From: Chloroflexota bacterium
GTDB lineage: Bacteria > Chloroflexota > Dehalococcoidia > Lucifugimonadales > Lucifugimonadaceae
DNA: 64,000 nt
Direction: 5' to 3'
NCBI GenBank assembly: GCA_029262735.1
Contig: JAJCYY010000019.1
Span: forward strand, 78,624-142,623
In this document: piece by piece, positions 51,871 through 60,766 of the stretch
How the letters are laid out: every line of letters starts with the position of its first letter
Numbering within the stretch: position 1 is the first letter of the stretch
Notes under the pieces: model-generated
Told to the model about the DNA's origin: nothing
Database searches by the model: none
Seen by the model: the letters and a program-made list of their open reading frames with translations, nothing else
Translations under genes and position numbers: made by a program

Positions 51871-54642
51871 GTGTATCCAGTTCACATGCAGCGCCAGATC
51901 ACATACGCGACGGGGCTTACTCCGCAGGTTGATCTCCTGTCTGATCGCCAGCTGAGAGCGGTTGTGAGGATTGCTGAACTCGTGCTGGGAGGCCGAACGG
52001 ACGGCGAAGACGAATACGTGATCCAGCAAGTCGTATCGGAGCTCGAGCCAGATTTCTGTGGAGTCTGGCGTTCATCTGACGAAGAGCCAGGCAGAATCTA
52101 TCTCGTGGCCTCCCACGGCTACGACCGGATGCCACAACAGATGTGGCAAGACCTGTCGGCCGGGAGCCAGGCTCAGTACATGGCATTCTCCGAATCGCCG
52201 GTGGCGGTTGGAGATGTGTCTGGAGAAAACCGTTTCTACCCGGCGCAGGTTCTCACCGGCCTGGGGTTGGTCTCCGGCATTAGCGTGCCCCTCATAGCAA
52301 GCGCACGTTGCATCGGCGTGCTCGACGTTTACTGGAAAAAGGCGCAACGATTCGACGCCGGCATATCGGGTTTCCTTTCGATCGTCGGGAAGATCTATAC
52401 GAGTGCCCTGAGTCAAGCGGAGACCAGCGACCGCATCGCTCGTGAATCGGTCCAGGCGCAGGTACTTATCGAGATCGGAAAGGTTGTCGGTTCGACGCTT
52501 CAGATCGGGGATGTCTACTCACGGTTCGCTGAACTTGTTGGCTGCCTGATTCCCTGCGACCTCATGTCCCTGTCCCTTGTTGATGACGCCACCGGAACGT
52601 CCCGCATCGCCTACTCCAGCGGCCTGGACCTCGGTCTGAACGAGGTGGACCCGGTGCATCCTCTCGAGGATTCGATCTACGGCGACGTGGTCAAACAGCG
52701 ACGGCCCATCGTCGTCAACACCCGCAACCAGTTCGAGTTCACGTCACGGCTGCCCAGGTTCCAGCGTTACGTCGATGCAGGGCTTGTTTCCACGCTGTCC
52801 GTTCCAATCACCTGGCATGACCGGGTCATCGCCGTGCTGACGATGCGTTCTCTGCAGAGAGATGTCTATGACGAGCATCACACAGCGATTGCCACCAGGG
52901 TTGCGGCGCTTGTTGCGGGCGCGGTGGCGAACGCTGAGATGCACAAAACACTGGACCAGCTTGCCTCCGAGAGACTGAAGCTGAATGAAATTGGCAGAAC
53001 GGTTAACTCTGCTCCGAATGAGCGGGCGGCTTTCATGCGCCTGGTGAGCGGTATCGGGCAGTTGATGGCAGCGGACCGGGTGATTCTTGCGACGCTCGGA
53101 GACTCGGGACGCAGGCTGCGGCGGAGGTTCGTGAGTGGCATTCCAGTTTCGAAATGGGGCGAAAACACGGTGGTCAGCGTCGCCGATACCGCCGCCCGGA
53201 AGTCGCTGGAACTCGGCCATCCAACGGTATACCAGCCCAGGACCGACGATGATTCGGGCCCGTTGAACTCTGTCGAAGAAACATTTCGGCAGGCTGGAAT
53301 TCGTTCTGTCATGTACGTTCCGTTGATCTATGGAGGCCAGCAAGAAGGGCTGATTACTGTTAACTCCCGATTGCCGGACGCGTACGGGGCAAGGGAGATC
53401 TCTCTTGCTGACCGCATCGCCTCCCTCGTTTCGGCATACCTGGCGACGCTCAAGGTTGAAGAGCGCCGCGGCATGATTGAACAGCAACTGGGGCTGGCCG
53501 CCGCGCTACTCGAGATGAGGACAGGGACGGTGTTCGGGTCCCAGTACGTTCAACAGATCGAAGAGAAAATTCTCGCAGCAACCTACTGTGACCTCTTCGT
53601 CTACTGCGAGCGAGATGGCGATTCGAACCGCCTCATCGCTCGCTACTCCGGCGGCCTCCCGAGCCACATCTTGAAACAAGGTGATCTGGTTGCGACCATT
53701 GACTGTGGCGGCGACATCGAGCCTATCGATTCGGTGAAACGCTCAGTAAAGGAAGCAGGTCTCCAGAGTTCTTCGTGGGTTGCAATCAATAGTCATAGTA
53801 GAGTCGCTGGGGCACTGGGATTCTTCGCATTCAGACAGGAGGCCATAGGCAGCCTGATATCGAAGTCGATGTCTCTTCTCGCGGCGACACTCTCGAAGTC
53901 TTTCGACAAGTCGCCTGTCGTGGTGCCGGTTGCGGATGCGGATTTCGAACAGTCAACGGACCGTTGGACCAACGATTCGCTGCCTGCGGTCTCGCCCAGC
54001 AGGATCGCCAACATAGTGATTGCAGATGCCCACCCGGCATGCCGAAGCACGATAAGGGCGCAACTGGCTGGAAGACCGTTCAATGTGGTTGGAGAATGCC
54101 GGTCTATCGAGGATGCGACCAATGCTGCCGACGGGCCATGTGACCTTGTTGTCTGGGGGCTTCACTCTGCCGACGGTCCAGCGCGGCTGCGCGGGGCGGG
54201 ACGATTTAGCCATCTGTTCAGCACACTGGTCCTGACTGACCGTCTTTCGATCGACGGACTCAGGGAAGTGCTGCGTGCGGGAATCGGTGGATATATCTCT
54301 CGTGAGACTCCGACACGACCGCTTGAGGCAAACATACAGACACTGCTAACGGGCGGCACAGTGATAGACCCGCAACTACTCTCCGTTTTCTTCTCAAGGT
54401 TGCCGGCCAACCTGCTGGGTCTTACGGAACCTGAATCAGACCTTCTCGACACACTGACTGACCGTGATCGAATCATGCTTCGCGAACTTGCGCACGGCAG
54501 TACGAACGTGGACATCGCGGGTGAACTGAACCTGGCCGTTGGAAGCGTTAAAAATCGACTTGTCGAGATCTACAGGCAGATAGGCGCAACCGACCGTGTG
54601 GAGGCTACCGCTTTTGCAATAAGAGCGGGTATTTCGAAGTGA
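51871..54642 (+). CDS. Four-GAF sensor with pseudo-receiver and LuxR-type HTH
   Basis: 923 residues, no membrane segment. GAF-like domains at about 25-180, 190-355, 365-530 and a weaker one at 545-675. A receiver-like domain follows at 713-828, where the phospho-acceptor position reads VVWGLHS (Gly763 in place of Asp), the acid pocket keeps only one Asp (IADAHP) and the usual Lys is Arg in GYISRE. Residues 860-920 are a LuxR/NarL HTH (LTDRDRIMLRELAHGSTNVDIAGELNLAVGSVKNRL). So ligand or redox signals sensed by GAF domains could reach DNA directly, without phosphorylation. The start is uncertain: GTG 51871 or ATG 51886, neither with a clear ribosome-binding site. It lies after the terminator of the kinase block, so it has its own transcript. 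Confidence 0.85.
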   Translation: MYPVHMQRQITYATGLTPQVDLLSDRQLRAVVRIAELVLGGRTDGEDEYVIQQVVSELEPDFCGVWRSSDEEPGRIYLVASHGYDRMPQQMWQDLSAGSQAQYMAFSESPVAVGDVSGENRFYPAQVLTGLGLVSGISVPLIASARCIGVLDVYWKKAQRFDAGISGFLSIVGKIYTSALSQAETSDRIARESVQAQVLIEIGKVVGSTLQIGDVYSRFAELVGCLIPCDLMSLSLVDDATGTSRIAYSSGLDLGLNEVDPVHPLEDSIYGDVVKQRRPIVVNTRNQFEFTSRLPRFQRYVDAGLVSTLSVPITWHDRVIAVLTMRSLQRDVYDEHHTAIATRVAALVAGAVANAEMHKTLDQLASERLKLNEIGRTVNSAPNERAAFMRLVSGIGQLMAADRVILATLGDSGRRLRRRFVSGIPVSKWGENTVVSVADTAARKSLELGHPTVYQPRTDDDSGPLNSVEETFRQAGIRSVMYVPLIYGGQQEGLITVNSRLPDAYGAREISLADRIASLVSAYLATLKVEERRGMIEQQLGLAAALLEMRTGTVFGSQYVQQIEEKILAATYCDLFVYCERDGDSNRLIARYSGGLPSHILKQGDLVATIDCGGDIEPIDSVKRSVKEAGLQSSSWVAINSHSRVAGALGFFAFRQEAIGSLISKSMSLLAATLSKSFDKSPVVVPVADADFEQSTDRWTNDSLPAVSPSRIANIVIADAHPACRSTIRAQLAGRPFNVVGECRSIEDATNAADGPCDLVVWGLHSADGPARLRGAGRFSHLFSTLVLTDRLSIDGLREVLRAGIGGYISRETPTRPLEANIQTLLTGGTVIDPQLLSVFFSRLPANLLGLTEPESDLLDTLTDRDRIMLRELAHGSTNVDIAGELNLAVGSVKNRLVEIYRQIGATDRVEATAFAIRAGISK

Positions 54643-54814
54643 GCCGAGTTCAATGATGACTGCAGTCACACGCCTCTATTACCGCAGTTAGCTATTCCGC
54701 CAGCCGCATAGCGGCGAGTCTCCATTCCCATCAACTGGGTTCGACAAAGGTCTTGGCTTCTGAACCGCACGCATGTGCGCGGGAGCATGCCCTCATGCCC
54801 ACAAGGAGATGGCG

Positions 54815-56746
54815 ATGGATATGGTTCGATCAAATATGAGCGGGGGCCGCAGGTACTATCTGTTGGCTTTCTTCGCGATCCTGGCAACGGTTGCCGCCGC
54901 TTGCGGCAGTGAAGATCCGGTGGCAGAGGGCCCGACGGCAACCCCTGTGAGGATTGTCGAAACGGTCATTGTTGAGCAGACGGTTGTCGTTGAGCAGACG
55001 GTTGTCGCAGAGCGAACGGTAATCGCCGTCGCAACTCCGACCTCGGCACCGGTCGCAAATGCGCCTGATCCGAAGAGCGCCGCCGGCACGGTGGAACTGG
55101 TTGCTCCGAACCGTGTTGGCCTGGCGATGACCGGCGTTAACAGCGCCGACGCTCCTGATGGACCGTGGGGAATCACGGAAGGGTTCTTCCAGCCCTGTGG
55201 ACCGGTTGGTGCAGACATCGTCTGTCCCGTACTGGCTGCAACCTGGGATGTTGCCCCGGATCTATCGAAGATCACCGTTGGCATCAAGAAGGGCGTCCAG
55301 TTCCACGGGGACTGGGGTGAATTGACCGCCGAGGACGTGGTGTGGAGCTTCAACGAGTTGATAGACCCGGTGAGCGTCCACAACCAGGCCGGAGACTATT
55401 CGGCAAGCTTCGGGATGATGGAGTTGATCGACGCCTACACGGTCGAGATTCCTGTTTCGAACTACTCGGTCGTATGGAACCAGGCTCTCTTTAACACGTT
55501 CGCCGGCACAAACGGCACCTACAGCAAGAAGGCCTTCGATGAGATGGGAAGGGACTGGGCACTCGAGAATCCGATCGCGTCCGGGCCGTTCCAACTGGAA
55601 CTGTTCCGACCTCAGGAGATCGTCACTCTCAAGTCGTTTGCCGGTCACCACAGCAAGCCGGCGCCTGTGCCGACGCTCAACGTGAGGGACGTGCCCGAGG
55701 AATCGACCCGGCTGGCAATGCTGAAGACCGGTCAGGCGGACATAGCCGACATCTCACTGAAGCGGATCAATGAGCTTCGTGAGGAAGGCTTCCGGACCTC
55801 TGACAGCGGCAAGGCCTCCCAGTTGGCGGTGATATTCGCCGGTAACTACTGGGAAAAGTATGACCACAACTGCTCAATCGGGCAGCCATCCGTGTCGTGC
55901 CCGGACCTCACCCCCGGTGTCCCGCAGCAGATCGAGCCGAGTCACACCGGCTACACGCCAGACGAGGATCACCCCTGGATTGGTGAGTTCGGTAACGAAG
56001 CCAGCATGGCGCGGGCCCGCAAGGTTCGCCAGGCAATGGCGCTGGCCATCGACGCTCCGACCATTAACGAGGTGTTGCTGGACGGACTTGGCTGGGATCT
56101 GTTCATGACCAGCTTCTCAACTCGCGACCCGAACTGGGACTCGAAATGGGAATGGCAGTACGACCCTGCGGAGTCTGCTCGACTTCTCGACGAAGCCGGG
56201 TACGAGATGGGCAGTAGAAATCGATTCAACGTAAACGTCTACGTCACCGGCCATGCTGGTGGACCGGGCGGCACGGCCGGTGAGATCCAGAGTGCCATCG
56301 GTGCAATGTGGGGTGAGATCGGAATCACAACCTCGCTCGACCGGCGGGACTACGGCACCTGGCGTCCGACCGTCGTAGACCGATCACAGAACCAGCCGTT
56401 CCTGAGCGCCTGTGGTGGAACCGACGCTCGTGACTCAGTGCCCTGGGACTTCCCGAAGGGTGTTGCTTACACAACGCTGTCGAGAGGCGGGTTCAGTTGT
56501 GCAGTAGAGATTCCATTTGTACTCCAGGCACAGTTGGACGCTGGAATCGAGTCTGACCGGTCGAAGCGCGTCGAGATCAACACCGCACTGGCCGACTACT
56601 ACTCAGAAGAGTGGCTGGTCCCCGGAGTTGTCGTCGTGCCTGAGCCACTGGTCTGGAACCCGAAGAAGATCGCCTCGTGGGAGATGCGTGCTAACGCATC
56701 CGGTACTCACATCGTGTCACTGGACACGATAGTTCCTGCGCAGTAG
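54815..56746 (+). CDS. ABC transporter substrate-binding lipoprotein, family 5 (DppA/OppA type)
   Basis: 643 residues. Lipoprotein signal ending VAAAC. A linker of repeated VEQTVV/VAERTV units (about 45-70) tethers the domain to the membrane. Family signatures: TVGIKKGVQFHGDWGELTAEDVVWSFNEL, ENPIASGPFQLELF and RKVRQAMALAIDAPTINEVLLDGLG. Binds a peptide, oligosaccharide or similar ligand outside the cell for the two downstream permeases. ATG 54815 was chosen because GGAG ends six bases ahead; the ATG at 54809 touches that site. A 220-base gap with a strong stem-loop separates it from the permeases. Confidence 0.9.
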   Translation: MDMVRSNMSGGRRYYLLAFFAILATVAAACGSEDPVAEGPTATPVRIVETVIVEQTVVVEQTVVAERTVIAVATPTSAPVANAPDPKSAAGTVELVAPNRVGLAMTGVNSADAPDGPWGITEGFFQPCGPVGADIVCPVLAATWDVAPDLSKITVGIKKGVQFHGDWGELTAEDVVWSFNELIDPVSVHNQAGDYSASFGMMELIDAYTVEIPVSNYSVVWNQALFNTFAGTNGTYSKKAFDEMGRDWALENPIASGPFQLELFRPQEIVTLKSFAGHHSKPAPVPTLNVRDVPEESTRLAMLKTGQADIADISLKRINELREEGFRTSDSGKASQLAVIFAGNYWEKYDHNCSIGQPSVSCPDLTPGVPQQIEPSHTGYTPDEDHPWIGEFGNEASMARARKVRQAMALAIDAPTINEVLLDGLGWDLFMTSFSTRDPNWDSKWEWQYDPAESARLLDEAGYEMGSRNRFNVNVYVTGHAGGPGGTAGEIQSAIGAMWGEIGITTSLDRRDYGTWRPTVVDRSQNQPFLSACGGTDARDSVPWDFPKGVAYTTLSRGGFSCAVEIPFVLQAQLDAGIESDRSKRVEINTALADYYSEEWLVPGVVVVPEPLVWNPKKIASWEMRANASGTHIVSLDTIVPAQ

Positions 56747-56791
56747 CCCTGACTGGAAGCAACACTCCTCCTCATGCTTCAAGTTAGTTAG

Positions 56792-56836
56792 CGCGGAGTG
56801 GTTGAGAATGCATAACGCGTGCTCAACCACTCCGCG
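56792..56836 (+). promoter_or_regulatory. 15-base stem-loop between binding-protein and permease genes
   Basis: CGCGGAGTGGTTGAG / CTCAACCACTCCGCG, perfect arms with a 15-base loop and no T run. In this place such hairpins protect the 3' end of the binding-protein message, so that it is made in excess over the permeases. A partial terminator is the alternative. Confidence 0.65.
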
Positions 56837-56966
56837 GCGCTGCGTGGCTGCTATATGTTTTCAACCGATGAGAGCCACGCCTGTTTTTCGACCAATTTGG
56901 CGAATCGCTGGCATCGGTTTTTTTCGAACATGAACCTCGATCGGAATCATTCATGAGAGTCGGGCG

Positions 56967-57902
56967 ATGAGAGCGTTCCTCCTGCGGAGGCTGGGCTTTT
57001 CGTTCATTTCATTGTTCGGAGCGACATTCATTGTCTTCAGCCTCTCGCGAATATCCAGCGACCCGATAAATCTTTATGCCAGTCCTGAAGGTTACGGAAG
57101 AACCCCGGAGCAGATAAACGCGCTGAAGAAAAAGCTGGGCCTGGATAAGCCGTTTTTCGTGCAGTACGCCATCTGGGCGGCGAACGTGGCTCAAGGCGAT
57201 ATGGGTCGTTCGCTCATTGGGGACCGGCCAGTGACCAAGGTGATCAAGGAGAAGCTCAACAACACGATTCAACTTGCGGTTGCCGGGTGGCTGGTTGCGA
57301 CATTCGTAGGGATCCCGCTCGGGGTGCTGTCCGCCATCAAGAGAGGCACGATCTGGGACTACATAGGCCGATCGCTGGCACTTTTCGGACAGGCGATCCC
57401 AAACTTCTGGTTTGCCATTCTTGGCGTGCTCATATTTTCGGTCTGGTTCGAGGTTTTACCGAGCGGTTTCAAGGGCGAAGGATTCAGCATTAAGCACTTC
57501 ATCATGCCGACCATCGTCGTTGCGACGGCATCTATGGCCGGATACCTGCGGATGACGCGGTCTTCGATGCTTGAGGTGCTGGACTCCGAGTTTGTGAAGC
57601 TTGCAAGGGCTAAGGGCGTGACCAACCGGATGGTCATCTGGAAACACGTTTTCAGGAACGCACTTATCCAACCGATAACGATCTCTACGTTGCTGCTTGC
57701 CGGTCTGTTGAACGGAACGCTGGTCGCCGAGGCGGTGTTCGCCTGGCCAGGGCTTGGCAGGGCGATGCTCGAGGCAGTAAGGGCCAACGACTTCCCGGTG
57801 CTGATGGCCGGTGTATTGATCTTCGTGATCATCTACATAGTGTTCAGCCTGATTGCCGATCTTCTTTATGCCGTCGTCGATCCACGAATCCGCTATTCGT
57901 AA
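56967..57902 (+). CDS. ABC transporter permease, DppB/OppB type
   Basis: 311 residues, six membrane segments. N-terminal RRLGFSFISLFGATFIVFSLSRIS, GLDKPFFVQYAIWAANVAQGDMGRSL as the outside loop, and the EAA-type loop YLRMTRSSMLEVLDSEFVKLARAKGV that contacts the ATPase. ATG 56967 is near AGTCGGGCG. Forms a heterodimer with the next gene product. No ATPase genes follow, so the energising subunits must be encoded elsewhere. Confidence 0.92.
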   Translation: MRAFLLRRLGFSFISLFGATFIVFSLSRISSDPINLYASPEGYGRTPEQINALKKKLGLDKPFFVQYAIWAANVAQGDMGRSLIGDRPVTKVIKEKLNNTIQLAVAGWLVATFVGIPLGVLSAIKRGTIWDYIGRSLALFGQAIPNFWFAILGVLIFSVWFEVLPSGFKGEGFSIKHFIMPTIVVATASMAGYLRMTRSSMLEVLDSEFVKLARAKGVTNRMVIWKHVFRNALIQPITISTLLLAGLLNGTLVAEAVFAWPGLGRAMLEAVRANDFPVLMAGVLIFVIIYIVFSLIADLLYAVVDPRIRYS

Positions 57903-57919
57903 GTGAGGCCTTAAAAGCT

Positions 57920-58840
57920 GTGATCACAAGTCGTGAACAGATAGCCGTCACACGTGAAGCCGGTAGCGACGCCACAAAAAACTGGCAGCAGCTCCGCAAG
58001 TACTGGCGGTTTTTCAGGCGCTGGCCGGTGCTGCCTGTTGTGGTGATCATTGCCCTCATCGTGTCTGCGCTTTTTGCTTCCCTAATAGCTCCACACGATC
58101 CTGATGGGCAAACACTGCGTGACCGCAACACCCCGCCCGCGACGTTCGCCGATGGCTCATCGAAGTACTGGCTCGGAACGGACCACCTGGGTCGAGACGT
58201 GCTCAGCCGGGTCATCCATGGCGCCCGCATCTCGCTGACGGTGGCCGGAGTCTCGCTTGCCAGTGGCCTCGTGCTCGGAGTAACGCTGGGACTCCTCGCA
58301 GGATGGTACGGAGGCAAGACTGACGAGATCATCACGCGTCTTGTGGACATCTGGCACGCGTTGCCTTTCCTGTTAGTCGCACTAGTGGTCGTGTCGCTAT
58401 TCGGCGGAAGCCTGGGTGTTTTGATGGCCGTGCTCGCCATGGTTTCGTGGGTGAACTTCGTGCGGTCGGTCAGGGCGGAAGTATTTGTCGTGAAGAGCCA
58501 GGACTACGTTCAGATATCGAAGGTGTTTGGTGCATCAACTTTCCGAATCTTCGCAAAGCACCTCATTCCGGGCGTGCTCCACACGATCCTGGTAGTCGCA
58601 ACACTGTCGGTAGGCGGCCTGATCCTGACCGAGGCAACTCTGAGTTTCCTGGGTGCAGGGATTCCACCGCCAACATCATCCTGGGGATTAATGGTCTCAG
58701 AGGGACGCGACTACCTGACGGATGCGTGGTGGTCGTCGTTCTTCCCCGGACTCGCCATATTTTTGACCGTTATGTCACTGAATTTCCTCGGTGACTGGCT
58801 AAGGGACTTCAATGATCCGAGGCTTCGACAACAGGCCTGA
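57920..58840 (+). CDS. ABC transporter permease, DppC/OppC type
   Basis: 306 residues. Cytoplasmic N-terminus, first membrane segment at about 35-55, HDPDGQTLRDRNTPPA and WLGTDHLGRDVLSRVIHGARISL (OppC signature), EAA loop FVRSVRAEVFVVKSQDYVQISKVFGAS. GTG start 18 bases after the dppB-like stop, with GAGG ahead. Second half of the importer channel. The next gene is a reductase, not an ATPase. Confidence 0.92.
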   Translation: MITSREQIAVTREAGSDATKNWQQLRKYWRFFRRWPVLPVVVIIALIVSALFASLIAPHDPDGQTLRDRNTPPATFADGSSKYWLGTDHLGRDVLSRVIHGARISLTVAGVSLASGLVLGVTLGLLAGWYGGKTDEIITRLVDIWHALPFLLVALVVVSLFGGSLGVLMAVLAMVSWVNFVRSVRAEVFVVKSQDYVQISKVFGASTFRIFAKHLIPGVLHTILVVATLSVGGLILTEATLSFLGAGIPPPTSSWGLMVSEGRDYLTDAWWSSFFPGLAIFLTVMSLNFLGDWLRDFNDPRLRQQA

Positions 58841-58867
58841 CAAGCGAGGCCGGGAGCCCCGCATGAC

Positions 58868-59755
58868 ATGGAATTTCGAACGCTTGGAAAGACAGGACTG
58901 AAAGTCAGTCGGTTAGGACTTGGACTCGCCCGGATAGACGGTTTCGGGGCCGACGATGTCGATGTTGCAGGACGCCTGTTTAACGCCGCGCTCGATGGCG
59001 GGATCAACTTCATAGATACCGCCGAGAAATACGGGAATGCGGAGGAGTTGATTGGGAGAACTGTCAGCGACCGTCGAGACGAGTTTGTGCTCGCCTCCAA
59101 GTTTGGATCGCCGTGGACGCATAAGGACGTGTCGGAGAGCATAGATCGAAGCCTGACGCTGATGAAAACGGACCGTATCGATCTCATGCAGGTTCATTCG
59201 GCGGGCGTTGAAGACCTGGAACGGGGCGAGCTGATCGACGCGCTTACAGCGGCGAGGAGTGCCGGCAAGGTTCTTCACATCGGCTATGCCGGTGACAATG
59301 AGGCAGCCGAATGGGCGGTCAACAGCGGCGTTTTCGAAACTCTCCAGACCTCTTTCAACCTTGCTGACCAGTCGGCGCTGAAGACGCTGTTTCCGGAAGC
59401 TCGAAAAGCCGGAATGGGAGTCATCGCCAAACGCCCTATCGCCAATAGCTCCTGGGGCGGCGATGAAGCACACGCTGCCACTACGGGTCAGTACCAGGTG
59501 CTCAAGGACCGTTGCAGCGCCATCGCAGGACTGGGTCCGATAACGGGCATGCCTGCGGACCGAATTGAGTTTGCGCTGCAGTTCACTCTTGCCCATGAAG
59601 AGGTCGACTCCGCGATCGTCGGGACGACAATCCCGGACCACATCTCTGACGATATTCGAATAGCGAACTCGGCTCCGGCTCTTTCTCCTTCAACGGTGGA
59701 AGAGTTGCATCGACGGTTCGATACGCTCGGCGCTGATTGGCCACAACTAACCTGA
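58868..59755 (+). CDS. Aldo/keto reductase
   Basis: 295 residues. Catalytic tetrad visible: Asp and Tyr in FIDTAEKYGNAEELIG, Lys in VLASKFG, His in LMQVHSAG. RIDLMQVHS and the C-terminal NADP-binding helix (IVGTTIPDHISDD) are normal. Reduces or oxidises a sugar or carbonyl compound with NAD(P)H. It starts 27 bases after the permease and is 28 bases ahead of the LLM gene, hence part of the import operon. Substrate unknown. Confidence 0.9.
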   Translation: MEFRTLGKTGLKVSRLGLGLARIDGFGADDVDVAGRLFNAALDGGINFIDTAEKYGNAEELIGRTVSDRRDEFVLASKFGSPWTHKDVSESIDRSLTLMKTDRIDLMQVHSAGVEDLERGELIDALTAARSAGKVLHIGYAGDNEAAEWAVNSGVFETLQTSFNLADQSALKTLFPEARKAGMGVIAKRPIANSSWGGDEAHAATTGQYQVLKDRCSAIAGLGPITGMPADRIEFALQFTLAHEEVDSAIVGTTIPDHISDDIRIANSAPALSPSTVEELHRRFDTLGADWPQLT

Positions 59756-59783
59756 ACGCTTGATCGCCTGCACGGAGGCACAC

Positions 59784-60722
59784 ATGGACTACGGTCTTCA
59801 GATTGAACCGGCATACGGCTTCTCTTACGACGAGGTGGTGGAGGCTGTCGCAACAGCGCAGGAGCACGGCTACACGTCTGCGTGGTCGTCCGACCACTTC
59901 TTTCTTGGCGCAGGCGATCCTGAACGCAACTGCATGGACTGCTGGACGCTGCTGGCCGGGCTGGCGAGAGACACGTCGGACATCGGTCTGGGATCGATGG
60001 TGACCTGCGTCACATACCGCAATCCGGCGCTGCTTGCGAAAGCGGCAGCCACGGTCGACGTCATGTCAGGAGGCCGGCTCACATTTGGGATTGGCGCAGG
60101 CTGGAACGATACGGAACACGAGGCATACGGATTCGAGTTTCCCGGCGCCGGTGAGCGGGTTACGCGGCTGCAGGAAGCGACGGAGATGATTCGAGGACTC
60201 TGGACGCAGCCACGCACAGACTTCACCGGCCGCTACTACTCTGCGGTCGACGCCGTCTCTGCCCCTAAGCCCGCTCAGCAGCCGCATCCGCCGATTCTCA
60301 TCGGAGGCTCTGGGCCCCGGGTGTTGCGCACCGCCGCCCGGTTCGCCGACTGCATAAACATGGGGTCGGGCCAGTCGCCTGAATCATACGCCGCCAAACT
60401 CGAATCGTTGCGTTCCCTGTGTGACGCCGAAGGAACTGACTTCGATCGCATCAGGCCATCGCACCTGATGACCTTCGTGATGGGTCGCGACTCATCGGAA
60501 GTTGACGAGGCTGTCGAACGTGCTGCTGCGTTCGGCGGTGTTTCGAAGAACGAATTTGTTGCACAGCGAGGGTTCTCATTTATTGGGACTACAGCTGAGG
60601 CAGTCGAGGCCGTTAGGAGTTACCAGGAGGCGGGAGTTCAAGAGATGGTTACCCGGTTCCCGTACGGAGACGAAAAGCGATCCATCCGCCTGATGGCGGA
60701 AGAGGTGATGCCGAGGGTGTGA
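59784..60722 (+). CDS. LLM-class F420/flavin-dependent oxidoreductase, copy 2
   Basis: 312 residues. GLQIEPAYGFSYDEVVEAV, AWSSDHFFL, VTCVTYRNPALLAKAAATVDVMSGGRLTFGIGAGW and PPILIGGSGPRVLRTAARFA match the copy at 45157-46098 segment by segment, so both are members of one expanded family. ATG 59784 with GGAGG six bases ahead; an earlier start at 59760 was rejected. Likely an oxidative step on the imported compound; the presence of F420 in the organism cannot be judged from here. Confidence 0.9.
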   Translation: MDYGLQIEPAYGFSYDEVVEAVATAQEHGYTSAWSSDHFFLGAGDPERNCMDCWTLLAGLARDTSDIGLGSMVTCVTYRNPALLAKAAATVDVMSGGRLTFGIGAGWNDTEHEAYGFEFPGAGERVTRLQEATEMIRGLWTQPRTDFTGRYYSAVDAVSAPKPAQQPHPPILIGGSGPRVLRTAARFADCINMGSGQSPESYAAKLESLRSLCDAEGTDFDRIRPSHLMTFVMGRDSSEVDEAVERAAAFGGVSKNEFVAQRGFSFIGTTAEAVEAVRSYQEAGVQEMVTRFPYGDEKRSIRLMAEEVMPRV

Positions 60723-60766
60723 CCGCTTCTCGGCGGCGCATCGCAAGCCAATGACCGGAGGACCAC

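Noticed and set aside
54955..55030. Short repeats (GTTGAGCAGACGGTTGTC units) considered as a CRISPR-like or satellite repeat
   Set aside because: They are in frame and encode the VEQTVV linker of the lipoprotein; no spacers and no cas genes.
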